NCBI RefSeq assembly: GCF_005145045.1
Contig: NZ_CP039692.1
Span: forward strand, 798,001-862,000
Source of the DNA: Agrobacterium larrymoorei
GTDB lineage: Bacteria; Pseudomonadota; Alphaproteobacteria; Rhizobiales; Rhizobiaceae
Direction of reading: 5' to 3'
Length of the DNA stretch: 64,000 nucleotides
A program made the position numbers and the translations under genes. Position 1 is the first letter of the stretch; every line of letters begins with the position of its first letter. Under the pieces are notes generated by a model. The model was not told where the DNA came from, searched no databases, and saw nothing but the letters and a program-made list of their open reading frames with translations. Of the stretch, positions 23,075 to 31,851 are shown piece by piece.

Positions 23075-24343
23075 TCAAATATTTGAAAGAGCAAAGCCTG
23101 TACGCAGCCTGACGTTGCTTTGAGCCTCCACCAGAATATCGTTCAGCCGCCCATAATAGTGCGACGCTTCCGAGGTGCCGGGGAAATGACGGATGCCCGG
23201 AAAATTGATATCCCGCTGCGGCCACCAATTCTCGTGACCGACCGATAATGCCTTGGCAAGCAGGTCTTCCAACGCACCCGGCCTGTCTGGATCGTAGCAC
23301 CAGCCGGTTTGCAGATCCCTCAATATTTCCGGCGTTCCGCCGCGCTCCGTGCCGATGACCGGTAGGCCATATGTAGCGGCCTCCATCAGAATGAGGCTCT
23401 GCGGCTCGTGCCAGCGGGATGGCACCACGATCACATCTGCGACCTTGTAAACCTCTTCCGGCGGCACGAAACCGAGGAACGAAACCAGCGCATCTTTTGC
23501 AAGCGTGTGGAGATGGTGCACATAGTCTTCGCGACCACGCCCGGCAACAATGAGCTTTGCCTCGCCCCGTTGCGGCATGTTCACGAAAGCGCGGATCAGA
23601 TCCTCGACGCCCTTTTCCTCGGCAAGCGCGCCGAGATAGCCGAAGGTGAATTTCTCGCTTGCACCGGTTTCCCTGCCGATCAGCGGCGCGTGAAACAGCT
23701 TCTCGCTTCGGTTCGCGTTGATCAGCACATGCCAATCCGCTTTATCCAACATGCCGTTGCGCAGAAAACGCTGCTTTAGCGCCTCGCTCACGGAAATGAC
23801 CGTCACGCCATCGCCATCCGATTTCAAACGGGAGGTCAGGACGCGGCATTCCAGGCAGGGCTCGTCGCAATTGCCACTGGCGCGGAACATGCTCGATTTG
23901 GGACAAAGCAGAGCGTAATCATGCAGATGCATACAGAGCGGAATGTTCAGCGCGCGGGTCGCCTCGAAAAGTGCAGGCTGCATCCGCGCCGAATTATGCG
24001 CATAAACCAAATCCACCTTCTCGCGGATGAATATATCCTTGAGTTCGGCTGAGGACGTCGCACCCCATGCGGCGCGCAGATGCCAGGCCAACTTTCCTAC
24101 CTTGCCGACAGCGGGCTTTCTGGGCCCCGGGAGGTAACTATTGTGCCAGCGTACCCGAACCACACGGATTCCATCTGTACCGATGGTTTCGCCGGGAGGG
24201 GCGAGGCTGTCGCCCTCCATGCCGAGTGAAAGAACAAAGACGTCGTGATGGCGCGACAGTTCCGCCGCGCACATGCGCGCCACGATCTCCGCGCCGCCTT
24301 CCTCCTGAGGTGCGAATGTCTGAGCTACGATACAGATCCGCAT
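23075..24343 (-). CDS. GT4 family glycosyltransferase with Cys cluster (paralogue 1)
   Basis: This 422-residue GT-B enzyme has the N-terminal donor-independent Rossmann domain beginning RICIVAQTFAPQEEGGAEI, and the GT4 donor domain with GYLGALAEEKGVEDLI, VPSRWHEPQSLILMEAATYGLPVIGTERGGTPEI and the E-x7-E region. Between them lies LLCPKSSMFRASGNC, then C-x2-C (DEPCLEC), four cysteines that could bind a metal. It would add a hexose to a lipid-linked oligosaccharide at the inner face of the membrane. A close paralogue is encoded at 26898-28154 on the other strand. The gap to the upstream GT gene is 76 nt. Confidence 0.88.
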   Translation of the reverse strand: MRICIVAQTFAPQEEGGAEIVARMCAAELSRHHDVFVLSLGMEGDSLAPPGETIGTDGIRVVRVRWHNSYLPGPRKPAVGKVGKLAWHLRAAWGATSSAELKDIFIREKVDLVYAHNSARMQPALFEATRALNIPLCMHLHDYALLCPKSSMFRASGNCDEPCLECRVLTSRLKSDGDGVTVISVSEALKQRFLRNGMLDKADWHVLINANRSEKLFHAPLIGRETGASEKFTFGYLGALAEEKGVEDLIRAFVNMPQRGEAKLIVAGRGREDYVHHLHTLAKDALVSFLGFVPPEEVYKVADVIVVPSRWHEPQSLILMEAATYGLPVIGTERGGTPEILRDLQTGWCYDPDRPGALEDLLAKALSVGHENWWPQRDINFPGIRHFPGTSEASHYYGRLNDILVEAQSNVRLRTGFALSNI

Positions 24344-24419
24344 CAGTGCTGTTTACTCTCCATCGCCTTCAACCCGGCACTTGTTCATGCATTGTATCTG
24401 AATATCAGTAAAGAATGGA

Positions 24420-25487
24420 TCAAAGCCTTGAGGTCGCATCCAGAAGCTTTTCCGCACTGCCATCCCATGAGAATTTTTGTCCACGCGCATGGCCAAGTTC
24501 GATCATTTCGGTGCGGCGGTCCGGATCGTTCATAATGGCATTGATTGCCCGCACCATGTCTTCCGCCTTCGTCGGATCGAAATAGATCGCCGCATCTCCG
24601 CAGACCTCGCGCGTGGGAGGAATATCCGACGACAAAACCGGGCACCCGAGAAACATGGCTTCGAGCGGCGGAATTCCGAAACCTTCATACAGGCTGGGGA
24701 ATAAGAGCGCGCCAGCATTGGCGTAAAGCGCCACGATCTCTTCGTCGGACAGACGTCCGGTGAAGATCACGCGGTCCGAACCCTGTTCAGCCTCACCATT
24801 TGCCTGAAACACGCTGGATGCCGCGGCACCGACGACAACGAATTTCGGCGCGCGCTCGCCCATCATTCGAATGGCTTCGATAGCCTTGCGGATATTCTTA
24901 TTCGGCGTTGGAGAGCCGACGAAAAGCAGATATTTTTCGCGCTCGAGTTCCAGTCTCGATAGCACCGAAGCATCCGCCCCGATCTTCGCCATATGCTCGC
25001 AGCTGTTGGGAATGACCAAAACATCCCGCGCGCCGATCGTCGCCTCAAGCTCGGATCTGGAGAAAGCCGAAACCGTGGCGATCTTTCCGCGCCGGGCAAG
25101 AAGATAGCCGAGAGTGCTGTGAGCGAGCCTGTATTTCCAAGAGAAATTTTCAGGCGTGCGAAAGATCATGGCATCGTGGATAACAGTCAGGCTGCGTCCA
25201 TGAAGAACAGGTCCGCTGTTGCACAGATTGACCAGTTTGCCGGATTTGGCCGCTCTGTAGAGATCGGTATGCTCCCATAGGTGGCCGGAACGGCTACCGA
25301 TTTTTTGCTGACGGATGGTGGAAAGCGGAAGGATGTCCGCATTGCTTTCCGGGGTCAGCAGTGTCCAGCTTTCCGACGTTTTGTCCTCGGACAGCCGCTT
25401 ATCGAGCGCGGTGATGATTTCCCGGGCGAAGCGTTGCACGCCACTGGTTTTTTGCGTGAGAAAACGGCCATTGATGAAAACACTCAT
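24420..25487 (-). CDS. GT4 family glycosyltransferase
   Basis: This 355-residue enzyme begins MSVFINGRFLTQKTSGVQRFARE, the opening of the mannosyl/rhamnosyl GT4 subgroup, and contains VGSPTPNKNIRKAIEA, FTGRLSDEEIVALYANAGALLFPSLYEGFGIPPLEAM and GCPVLSSDIPPTREVCGDAAIYFDP, the full donor-binding half. The sugar specificity is not readable. Its ATG overlaps the TGA of the upstream GT gene (ATGA), so the two are coupled and likely act in sequence on the same repeat unit. Confidence 0.9.
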   Translation of the reverse strand: MSVFINGRFLTQKTSGVQRFAREIITALDKRLSEDKTSESWTLLTPESNADILPLSTIRQQKIGSRSGHLWEHTDLYRAAKSGKLVNLCNSGPVLHGRSLTVIHDAMIFRTPENFSWKYRLAHSTLGYLLARRGKIATVSAFSRSELEATIGARDVLVIPNSCEHMAKIGADASVLSRLELEREKYLLFVGSPTPNKNIRKAIEAIRMMGERAPKFVVVGAAASSVFQANGEAEQGSDRVIFTGRLSDEEIVALYANAGALLFPSLYEGFGIPPLEAMFLGCPVLSSDIPPTREVCGDAAIYFDPTKAEDMVRAINAIMNDPDRRTEMIELGHARGQKFSWDGSAEKLLDATSRL

Positions 25488-26590
25488 GCAAGAACTCTTG
25501 CCCTTACCTGGGCCTTGCTGCTCACCTCGTCATAGAGCGACATGAGCTCCGCATTGGTCCTGTCACTGCGATAATGCGCCATGAACCGCTGATATCCCGC
25601 CGCACCCATTTGTGCCCAGCCGGGTTTGTCGTGCGAAAGAATTGCCTGGCGCAATGCCTGATGGTCTTCCGCCGGAAAGAGCAGGCCTGTCTCCCCATGC
25701 TTCACCACAGACTGAAGCCCGCCAACGGCAGACGCAATTACCGCCTTTTCCGAGCGCATGGCCTCCAGTGCGACGAGGCCAAACCCTTCCCAACGCGAAG
25801 GCATGACCACCACGTCGCAGGCGGATAGATAACCGGCAATTTCTTCAGGAGACTTCCAGCCACAAAGCTCGACATTGTCAGGCACGGTGCTGCTCATAGT
25901 GTTCTTGGTCGTCACATGAGCGCCGATCACCTTGAAGACTGCATGGTCCTCAAGTCCTTCCGCAGCCTTTAAAAGGATATCGACGCCCTTCTGCCGGTCC
26001 AGCCGACCGATGAAGAGAACCTTGGTGCGGGGATCGTTCCATTCGACAGGAACAGCCAGGGGTTTGTTTGCGGAAATTCCGTTTTCGATCACGATCATCC
26101 GCCGGGCATCGATACCCGCAGAGAGCCCGCGTTGATATTCATGATGTGAGATCGCGACGATCTTCCGGCAGAATGGCGCAAGCAGGCGCTCCACCCACTG
26201 CGCGGGTAGGCGAAATGGACCGAGTGTCTGCATGTCGAACACCCAGCCATGCGGGCAGTAGACGATGGGCGGAAAGCCTTTTGAAACCGCACCAATGCTT
26301 CGAACGATGACACCTGCAAAGGTGGAATGCGCATGCACGACATCCGGCCTGAAAGACTTCACCTCAGCCACCACTGCGCGCGCGAGGGCTGGCAGCGAGC
26401 GATATCGACGCTTCCGCTTGAAGGTGGCGATACAGGATGACGGCGTATTCTTGATATGGGACAGGTGGCTGGCCGGAACGATGACCCTTACGTTTTCCGC
26501 GCCGTATTTTTCGATCTGGGCCGGCACCGTTTCATTGAAATAGGTCGCAGGTCCCCCCGGGATCGTTTCATAGACGTGCAGAACCCTCAT
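25484..26590 (-). CDS. GT4 family glycosyltransferase, first gene of the EPS minus operon
   Basis: This 368-residue enzyme has the N-terminal glycine-rich start VLHVYETIPGGPATYFNE, the acceptor-side HAHSTFAGVIVRSIGA, and the donor-domain motifs FIGRLDRQKGVDILLKA, VVMPSRWEGFGLVALEAM and ASAVGGLQSVVKHGETGLLF. It resembles exopolysaccharide galactosyl/glucosyl transferases, though the donor cannot be assigned. ATG at 26590 follows GAGGTGG. It is divergent from the paralogous GT at 26898 across 307 nt of AT-rich DNA and overlaps the next GT by 4 nt. Confidence 0.9.
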   Translation of the reverse strand: MRVLHVYETIPGGPATYFNETVPAQIEKYGAENVRVIVPASHLSHIKNTPSSCIATFKRKRRYRSLPALARAVVAEVKSFRPDVVHAHSTFAGVIVRSIGAVSKGFPPIVYCPHGWVFDMQTLGPFRLPAQWVERLLAPFCRKIVAISHHEYQRGLSAGIDARRMIVIENGISANKPLAVPVEWNDPRTKVLFIGRLDRQKGVDILLKAAEGLEDHAVFKVIGAHVTTKNTMSSTVPDNVELCGWKSPEEIAGYLSACDVVVMPSRWEGFGLVALEAMRSEKAVIASAVGGLQSVVKHGETGLLFPAEDHQALRQAILSHDKPGWAQMGAAGYQRFMAHYRSDRTNAELMSLYDEVSSKAQVRARVLA

Positions 26591-26897
26591 ACTTCCACCT
26601 CATCACGCCCTGTCGAAAATGCGGACGCGCGTTTGAGACTGTTAAACCCTAAATTTCTTAAACAAAATGGAAGAACGACAGATAACCCTTATCTATCCTC
26701 CCCTATTCGCAGTAATATGATTTGCCAGGTAAGCTCATCTTTACCCAATGTGAGGGAATACATCTGGCTTTATTGCGCGTTAAGGTAGAGATGTCATACA
26801 TTACGAGCAGGGCATTCAACATATTTAAATGCTTCTCGGGCATGAATGAACAAGCAGGCACGACCAGAAATCATATAAACGTATAAAGGGAACCGGC
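26591..26897. promoter_or_regulatory. AT-rich divergent intergenic region between two glycosyltransferase units
   Basis: These 307 nt hold no convincing gene. The composition is clearly more AT-rich than the flanking coding DNA. A short perfect inverted repeat AGATAACCCTTATCT (26680-26694) could be an operator, and a run around 26818-26832 (ACATATTTAAATG) is palindromic. Promoters for both divergent transcripts should lie here, but I could not single out a consensus pair. Confidence 0.5.
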
Positions 26898-28154
26898 GTG
26901 AAAATCTGCATCGTTTCGCAGACCTTTGCTCCCCAGGAAGAGGGGGGCGCGGAAATATCCGCTCGCGTCGGGGCGATTCAGCTTGGCAAAAACCATGACG
27001 TGACGGTGCTTGCCTTAGGAAAAGAGGGCGATCCACTGGTTCCGCCCGGCGAAACCCAGCTTGCTGGCGGCATCCGCGTCGTTCGCCTTGCTTGGAACAA
27101 CAGCTATCTGCCGGGTTCCCGTAAACCGTCTGCCAATATAATCCATCGCGCGCAGTGGCATTTGCGAACTGCACTCGGTGCTGTTTGCGTCGAAGGCCTC
27201 AAAGCTTTCCTCAAGCGCGAGCAGTTCGATCTCATCTACGCGCAGAACTCCGCCTACATGCAACCCGCCCTGTTTCAGGCAGCAGAAAATGTGGGGACGC
27301 CGGTTTGTCTGCACCTGCGCGACTATGCCCTGCTCTGTCCCAAGACCAGCATGTTTCGCCGCGGCGACAATTGCGAAAAGCAGTGTTTCGATTGCAGCCT
27401 GCTCAGCAAACGCATGAAGACCAGCGGCGAAGGCATGACCGTAATCGCCGTCAGCCATTCGTTGAAAAAGCGGTTTCTTCAAAACGGGGTGCTGGACAAG
27501 GCCGATTGGCACGTCATGCACAACCGCAATACCGCGCAGAAATGTTTCGACAAAAGCCTGCTCGGTCGCTCCAAACCCGCGACGGATACATTTACTTTCG
27601 GCTATCTCGGCAACCTGACCAAAGAAAAGGGCATCCGCGATCTCATCGACGCCTTTCAGGCACTGCCCAATAATCGCTCTGCCCGCCTCATAGTCGCGGG
27701 GCGCGGACGATCATCCGAGGAGGCGTATCTGCGGCAGGTCGCGACACAGCACAATATCGATTTTCGCGGCTTCGTTGCGCCACAGGAAGTCTATCGGGTG
27801 GCGGATGCCGTGATCCTTCCTTCGCTGTGGCACGAGCCGCAAAGCCGTATCCTCATCGAGGCACCTCTGCACGGCATCCCGATCATCGGCAGCGCGCGCG
27901 GCGGCACGCCGGAAATCGTGGAAGATCAGGAGACGGGCTGGTGCTACGATCCAGCCAAACCCGGCACTTTGGCAAGGTTGATGGGCATGGCGCTGGAAAT
28001 CGGCCAAAAGGAGTGGTGGCGCAGGCGCGACGAACTCTTCCCCGGCATTGCCAATTTTCAAGGGACTGCTGAACAATCCGGTTATTACAAAAACCTTGAG
28101 CGGATACTGGTGGCGGCGGCCCATGGAGAAGTACGCATCAAGGAATATGCCTGA
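26898..28154 (+). CDS. GT4 family glycosyltransferase with Cys cluster (paralogue 2)
   Basis: This 418-residue enzyme is a close paralogue of the product of 23075-24343: both start (K/R)ICIV-QTFAPQEEGGAEI, share NSYLPG-RKP, and carry the same four-cysteine insert, here LLCPKTSMFRRGDNC then KQCFDC. The GT4 donor motifs are GYLGNLTKEKGIRDLI and LPSLWHEPQSRILIEAPLHGIPIIGSARGGTPEI. The start is a GTG at 26898 with GGGA upstream. It is followed by the polymerase gene in the same direction. The duplication suggests the repeat unit carries two similar linkages. Confidence 0.88.
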   Translation: MKICIVSQTFAPQEEGGAEISARVGAIQLGKNHDVTVLALGKEGDPLVPPGETQLAGGIRVVRLAWNNSYLPGSRKPSANIIHRAQWHLRTALGAVCVEGLKAFLKREQFDLIYAQNSAYMQPALFQAAENVGTPVCLHLRDYALLCPKTSMFRRGDNCEKQCFDCSLLSKRMKTSGEGMTVIAVSHSLKKRFLQNGVLDKADWHVMHNRNTAQKCFDKSLLGRSKPATDTFTFGYLGNLTKEKGIRDLIDAFQALPNNRSARLIVAGRGRSSEEAYLRQVATQHNIDFRGFVAPQEVYRVADAVILPSLWHEPQSRILIEAPLHGIPIIGSARGGTPEIVEDQETGWCYDPAKPGTLARLMGMALEIGQKEWWRRRDELFPGIANFQGTAEQSGYYKNLERILVAAAHGEVRIKEYA

Positions 28155-28218
28155 TCGCTCAAGCGCTATGGCTAACAAAATCTTAAGGGATTGACCGCAG
28201 AATAGGAGAATACTTGGC

Positions 28219-28238
28219 CTGAATCTCCAAAGATTCAG
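28219..28238 (+). other. Small hairpin between GT paralogue 2 and the polymerase gene
   Basis: CTGAATCT and AGATTCAG form a perfect 8-bp inverted repeat with a 4-nt loop in the 126-nt gap. No T tract follows, so it is more likely an mRNA processing or stabilising element than a terminator. The rest of the gap holds only the ribosome binding site of the next gene. Confidence 0.45.
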
Positions 28239-28280
28239 CTGGCTGACTTCCGGCGCCGGGACATAAAACAAGGTTTGGAA

Positions 28281-29579
28281 ATGTCCAATCTCGCTTGGCT
28301 AATTCTCATTCTCGGCTGGCTGGTCTTCCTCATCTATTACGTCAGCTCCTTCTTCCGTTGGGGCGTGTTGACCTTCTCCTCCTATTTCTGGATTCGCTAC
28401 AACGTCTTGCCGATCCTTGTGATGCCACCTTTCGCATCGTCGGAGCGAAACATGGACGCGGTTGGCGATGCGATCTATGTGATCCGCCAATATATCAACG
28501 AAGCCTTCTATCTTTCCGTTTTGGGCGTCATCTTCATTATCGTTGGCATGTTTCTGGCCACATTCAGTTCCGGCAGAAGCGGGCTCTTCACCTTTATCGA
28601 AAAGGGCTATTCCTTCTGGCAGACGCGAACCGGCGTGTGGCTCTCGATCATCGTCATCTTCTTCGCCACACTCGGGCTGTTCGCGCTGGGCGTTCGCCCT
28701 TTTCAAGGACGTGAATTCTCGTTTGAAAACACGTCCCTCCGCCCAGCCATCAACCTCTATTCCGTCATCCTGCCCACCATAACGCTCAGCCTGCTGGTCT
28801 ATGGTTTCGGCCATAGTCGCTTCTTCGTGGCCATGGGTGTGTTGTGCAGTTCGCTTGGCCTGATGATCGGCACGCGCGGCGCCAGTGTCGAAACGCTTTT
28901 CGCCTTCGTCGTCTGCCTCATCATCACCTACCGGTACAAAAACCTCGCCGTCTTCGCCATGTCCTGCGGTGGCTTCATCGTCTTTGCCATTGTCATCGGC
29001 ATATTGCGCTCGACAGCCGATGGCGGCGCAGCACCGGATATTTTTCAGGTGCTGACCTACCAGATATTCTACGCCAACAATTTCTCGGATTTCCGCGACT
29101 ATGCGTGGATACTGGGTGGCTTCGATGGCCGCTTCTACCACGGTATGACTTATCTGGCGGGCTATATGGCGCTCGTGCCATCCTTCATCAGCGAATTCCG
29201 AAACGATTACCGCACCGGCGTCATCACCACGACGCTTGCGGGCTTGAACCCGGAATCGCATGCCGGTCTGCGCCCCACCCTCTTCGGTGAAGCCTATCTC
29301 AACTTCGGCATTCCCGGCGTCATCATCGCGGCGACCCTCTTCGGCTTTTATTTCGGAAAGCTACAGATGTGGGTTCATACAGACCTGCCGCGTAACCGCC
29401 TCGGCCTTCGCCGGGTGGCCTGTGGCTATATCGCGTTTCTTTTCATGTTCAACGCCGTGTTCACGCCGGGATTCTACTATGTTTACGTCGTCACGGCGTG
29501 GCTTCTCGGCGGCATGATACTGTCCTGGCTGCTGACGAAGCCAACTGAGGGTGCAGCTGCATTACCCACCAGCAGGTAA
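28281..29579 (+). CDS. Wzy-like exopolysaccharide repeat-unit polymerase
   Basis: This 432-residue inner-membrane protein has roughly ten hydrophobic helices, a large loop with GRFYHGMTYLAGYMALVPSF and a conserved-looking ESHAGLRPTLFGEAYLNFGIPG region, which matches the oligosaccharide repeat unit polymerase (O-antigen polymerase) pattern. Wzy enzymes join undecaprenyl-linked repeat units in the periplasm. ATG at 28281 is 7 nt behind AAGG; a TTG six bases earlier is the less likely start. It ends 3 nt from the convergent ATP-grasp gene. Wzy sequences diverge strongly, so the call also rests on context. Confidence 0.75.
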   Translation: MSNLAWLILILGWLVFLIYYVSSFFRWGVLTFSSYFWIRYNVLPILVMPPFASSERNMDAVGDAIYVIRQYINEAFYLSVLGVIFIIVGMFLATFSSGRSGLFTFIEKGYSFWQTRTGVWLSIIVIFFATLGLFALGVRPFQGREFSFENTSLRPAINLYSVILPTITLSLLVYGFGHSRFFVAMGVLCSSLGLMIGTRGASVETLFAFVVCLIITYRYKNLAVFAMSCGGFIVFAIVIGILRSTADGGAAPDIFQVLTYQIFYANNFSDFRDYAWILGGFDGRFYHGMTYLAGYMALVPSFISEFRNDYRTGVITTTLAGLNPESHAGLRPTLFGEAYLNFGIPGVIIAATLFGFYFGKLQMWVHTDLPRNRLGLRRVACGYIAFLFMFNAVFTPGFYYVYVVTAWLLGGMILSWLLTKPTEGAAALPTSR

Positions 29580-29582
29580 TGC

Positions 29583-30500
29583 TCACGGATTTCCAGCGCT
29601 GCGGAATTTCCCTTTAGGCGTATCCCGCCAGAACTGGCCCAGCCAGGCATCGGTTGACGGTGGACGGAATGCGCCGAAACCGGATGTGGGGGAAAAGGTC
29701 ATTTCCCCGAATACTGGCCCGGACGGCTTGTCGTAAAAATCGATCCGAACGAATTCGAAGCCTTGCGCCAGCGTCCGCGCCGCTGTCAGAATCTCATCCA
29801 GATGCGGCGGGCGCGGCAGGTCGTTTTCTTCCATCGGATAGTAATGTCCGAAGGGAAGCTTCTTCCAGTGCTCGTCATAAAAGCAGCGCCGATGATCGGA
29901 GAACCGCGCCGTATCGATCTGGATGCAGGGAATATCGTCCTCGAAGCAGAAGAGCTTGTAGTCGACAGGCGCTTCGCCATTATCGCCTATAAATGGCTCG
30001 ATAAAGATTTCGGGCTCGATATGGTTATACCACTCCTCGGCCAATCGCCAGGCGGTGCGGCCTTGAAGCCAGACGTCGCATTTCTCCTTCGCGCCCACCA
30101 GATCCTCCGGCCCGTAAACGAAGATGTTTCTGTCCGAACCGTGATTGACCTTGATGACATAGGGGAACGGCAGTGGCGGGCAATCGTTCAGATCTTTGCC
30201 TCGCCAAAGCGTCGGCGTGACCCAGGCTTCACCAAGAACTGCCGCGACATGCGCTTTTACCGCGATCTTGTCGCTTAGCGTGATGAGGCGTGGATCGTCC
30301 GCAGGCTCCCGCCACGCAATCTTGCGCGCAACCAGATGTTCGTTCAGTGTTTTGGGATGGTCGATATTTGGCCAGAGCTTGTGATAGCGATAATATTGCA
30401 GTTGCGAAGCCTGCTTTATCGGCAGGCTGTTTATGGTCGCGTGGTAGAGCTTCTTCAGAAGCTTGCCCGTGAAAGTGCTCTGCGGCTGCCCTACTGCCAT
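29583..30500 (-). CDS. TupA-like ATP-grasp protein of the exopolysaccharide cluster
   Basis: This 305-residue protein matches the ATPgrasp_TupA family: YYRYHKLWPNIDHPKTLNEHL, DPRLITLSDKIAVKAHVA, PYVIKVNHGSDRNIFVY (ATP-binding lysine), DYKLFCFEDDIPCIQI, and FVRIDFYD with FGEMTFSPTSGFG at the metal site. TupA was named from teichuronopeptide synthesis, where an amino acid or peptide is joined to uronic acid residues, so an amide decoration of the polymer is a reasonable hypothesis. ATG at 30500 has GGTGGG upstream; a GTG at 30512 is the alternative. It is 37 nt downstream of the flippase gene. Confidence 0.82.
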   Translation of the reverse strand: MAVGQPQSTFTGKLLKKLYHATINSLPIKQASQLQYYRYHKLWPNIDHPKTLNEHLVARKIAWREPADDPRLITLSDKIAVKAHVAAVLGEAWVTPTLWRGKDLNDCPPLPFPYVIKVNHGSDRNIFVYGPEDLVGAKEKCDVWLQGRTAWRLAEEWYNHIEPEIFIEPFIGDNGEAPVDYKLFCFEDDIPCIQIDTARFSDHRRCFYDEHWKKLPFGHYYPMEENDLPRPPHLDEILTAARTLAQGFEFVRIDFYDKPSGPVFGEMTFSPTSGFGAFRPPSTDAWLGQFWRDTPKGKFRSAGNP

Positions 30501-30537
30501 ATCAATGCCCACCCGATTTCGGCAGTCTACTGCCCGT

Positions 30538-31842
30538 CTAATTTGTTAAATTACTGGAAGCCCGCCACAGCATGACGCCTGAAATGGAGGCGGTGACAAG
30601 GGCGGTAAAAAATGCAGAAAGACCCGCACCCATGAAACCAAAGGTGCTGATCAGCAGAAAACTCATGCCCACCGAAAGAACGACGCTCGACAGATTGACG
30701 AAGGCGTAATGCCCATCCTTGCGCAGGCTGTTGAGGCCGAAACCCATGAGATCGGTACAGGAGCGCACGACCGCCGTAAGCAGAAGAAGAGCGAAAATGC
30801 CATTATGCTCGCCAAGCTGGGGCATGTTCATGAAATGAACGAGCGTGTTACCGGCAATGAAAATGGCAATGCCAAGCGCGAAGGCAACACCAAAAGTCTT
30901 GGCAAACTGCCGCGTCATGACATGGCGCCACTCGGCAGCAGAACCCTTGTCGTAAGCCTTGAACAGCAAGGGAATGGCGACCTGCAGCACCGCAGTCGAA
31001 ATCAGGGTCTGAAGCGCGTTGGCCAGCGACCAATAGAAGGTATACACACCAGTCAAGGACAGGCTGAGAAGCAGGGACACGATATAACGGTCCGCATAAA
31101 CCAGCCCCACATTGCTCATATCGCTGATATGGATGAGCCAGGAGCGGCGCATGCGGCTCTTGATCCAGTCATACTGGACCGGAGCCTTCATGATGCGCGA
31201 AACCGGCCACTGGCGCACGTAATAGACCAGCCCGACAAACATCACCACATAGCCGATGCTCCATGCGGCCAGCACGGTCTGAATATTACGGAAAGGCTCA
31301 AACAGAAGCCCGAGCCCGACCACAGGCAATATCCAGGACGAGGTTCGCAGGAAAAACAGGACATTGGCGGCACTCGACATTTCCTGCGCGATCAGCGGAA
31401 CATGGATGTCGCAGGAAATGGTTTCGAGCCAGACGATGACCAGAATGAGCAGATAAAGCGGTATGATGGGGTGATCGAAGCCGAGCGCTGCGATGAGCAA
31501 CAGCACCGTCATCAGCGATAGCGATGCCAACGTCACCACCAGCCGTGTTTTCATATAGACGCCAGCAACGCTTGTCGGCCTGCCACTGATATCGCGGGCG
31601 ATGAAGTAGTTAAGCCCCCAGCCCAGAATTGCGGGCGCGGCATTCACGACGCCTAGCGCCAGACCGTAGATGCCTGCCGCCTCCAGCCCCATGAACTTGA
31701 CGATGTAGAAGGACAGCGCAAAGCGCAGTACCAATGTGGAACCACGAAGCCCCATATTGAAGATGACGTTGAGGCCTTTCATGGAAAGACCTTTCCGCAA
31801 GTAAGGAAAGCGCCTGACAGCCCAGTTGGTATCCTCTGCCAA
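30538..31842 (-). CDS. Wzx-like polysaccharide flippase
   Basis: This 434-residue protein has about twelve transmembrane helices in the MATE/MVF (polysaccharide transporter) pattern, with FYIVKFMGLEAAGIYGLALGVV near the start and VYADRYIVSLLLSLSLTGVYTFYWSLANAL around residue 250. It would flip undecaprenyl-linked repeat units across the inner membrane. I take the TTG at 31842, 7 nt behind GAGG, as the start; an ATG at 31782 with AAAGG upstream is a real alternative. It is 9 nt downstream of the copolymerase gene, so the two form an operon with the ATP-grasp gene. Confidence 0.82.
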   Translation of the reverse strand: MAEDTNWAVRRFPYLRKGLSMKGLNVIFNMGLRGSTLVLRFALSFYIVKFMGLEAAGIYGLALGVVNAAPAILGWGLNYFIARDISGRPTSVAGVYMKTRLVVTLASLSLMTVLLLIAALGFDHPIIPLYLLILVIVWLETISCDIHVPLIAQEMSSAANVLFFLRTSSWILPVVGLGLLFEPFRNIQTVLAAWSIGYVVMFVGLVYYVRQWPVSRIMKAPVQYDWIKSRMRRSWLIHISDMSNVGLVYADRYIVSLLLSLSLTGVYTFYWSLANALQTLISTAVLQVAIPLLFKAYDKGSAAEWRHVMTRQFAKTFGVAFALGIAIFIAGNTLVHFMNMPQLGEHNGIFALLLLTAVVRSCTDLMGFGLNSLRKDGHYAFVNLSSVVLSVGMSFLLISTFGFMGAGLSAFFTALVTASISGVMLWRASSNLTN

Positions 31843-31851
31843 GATGCTACC

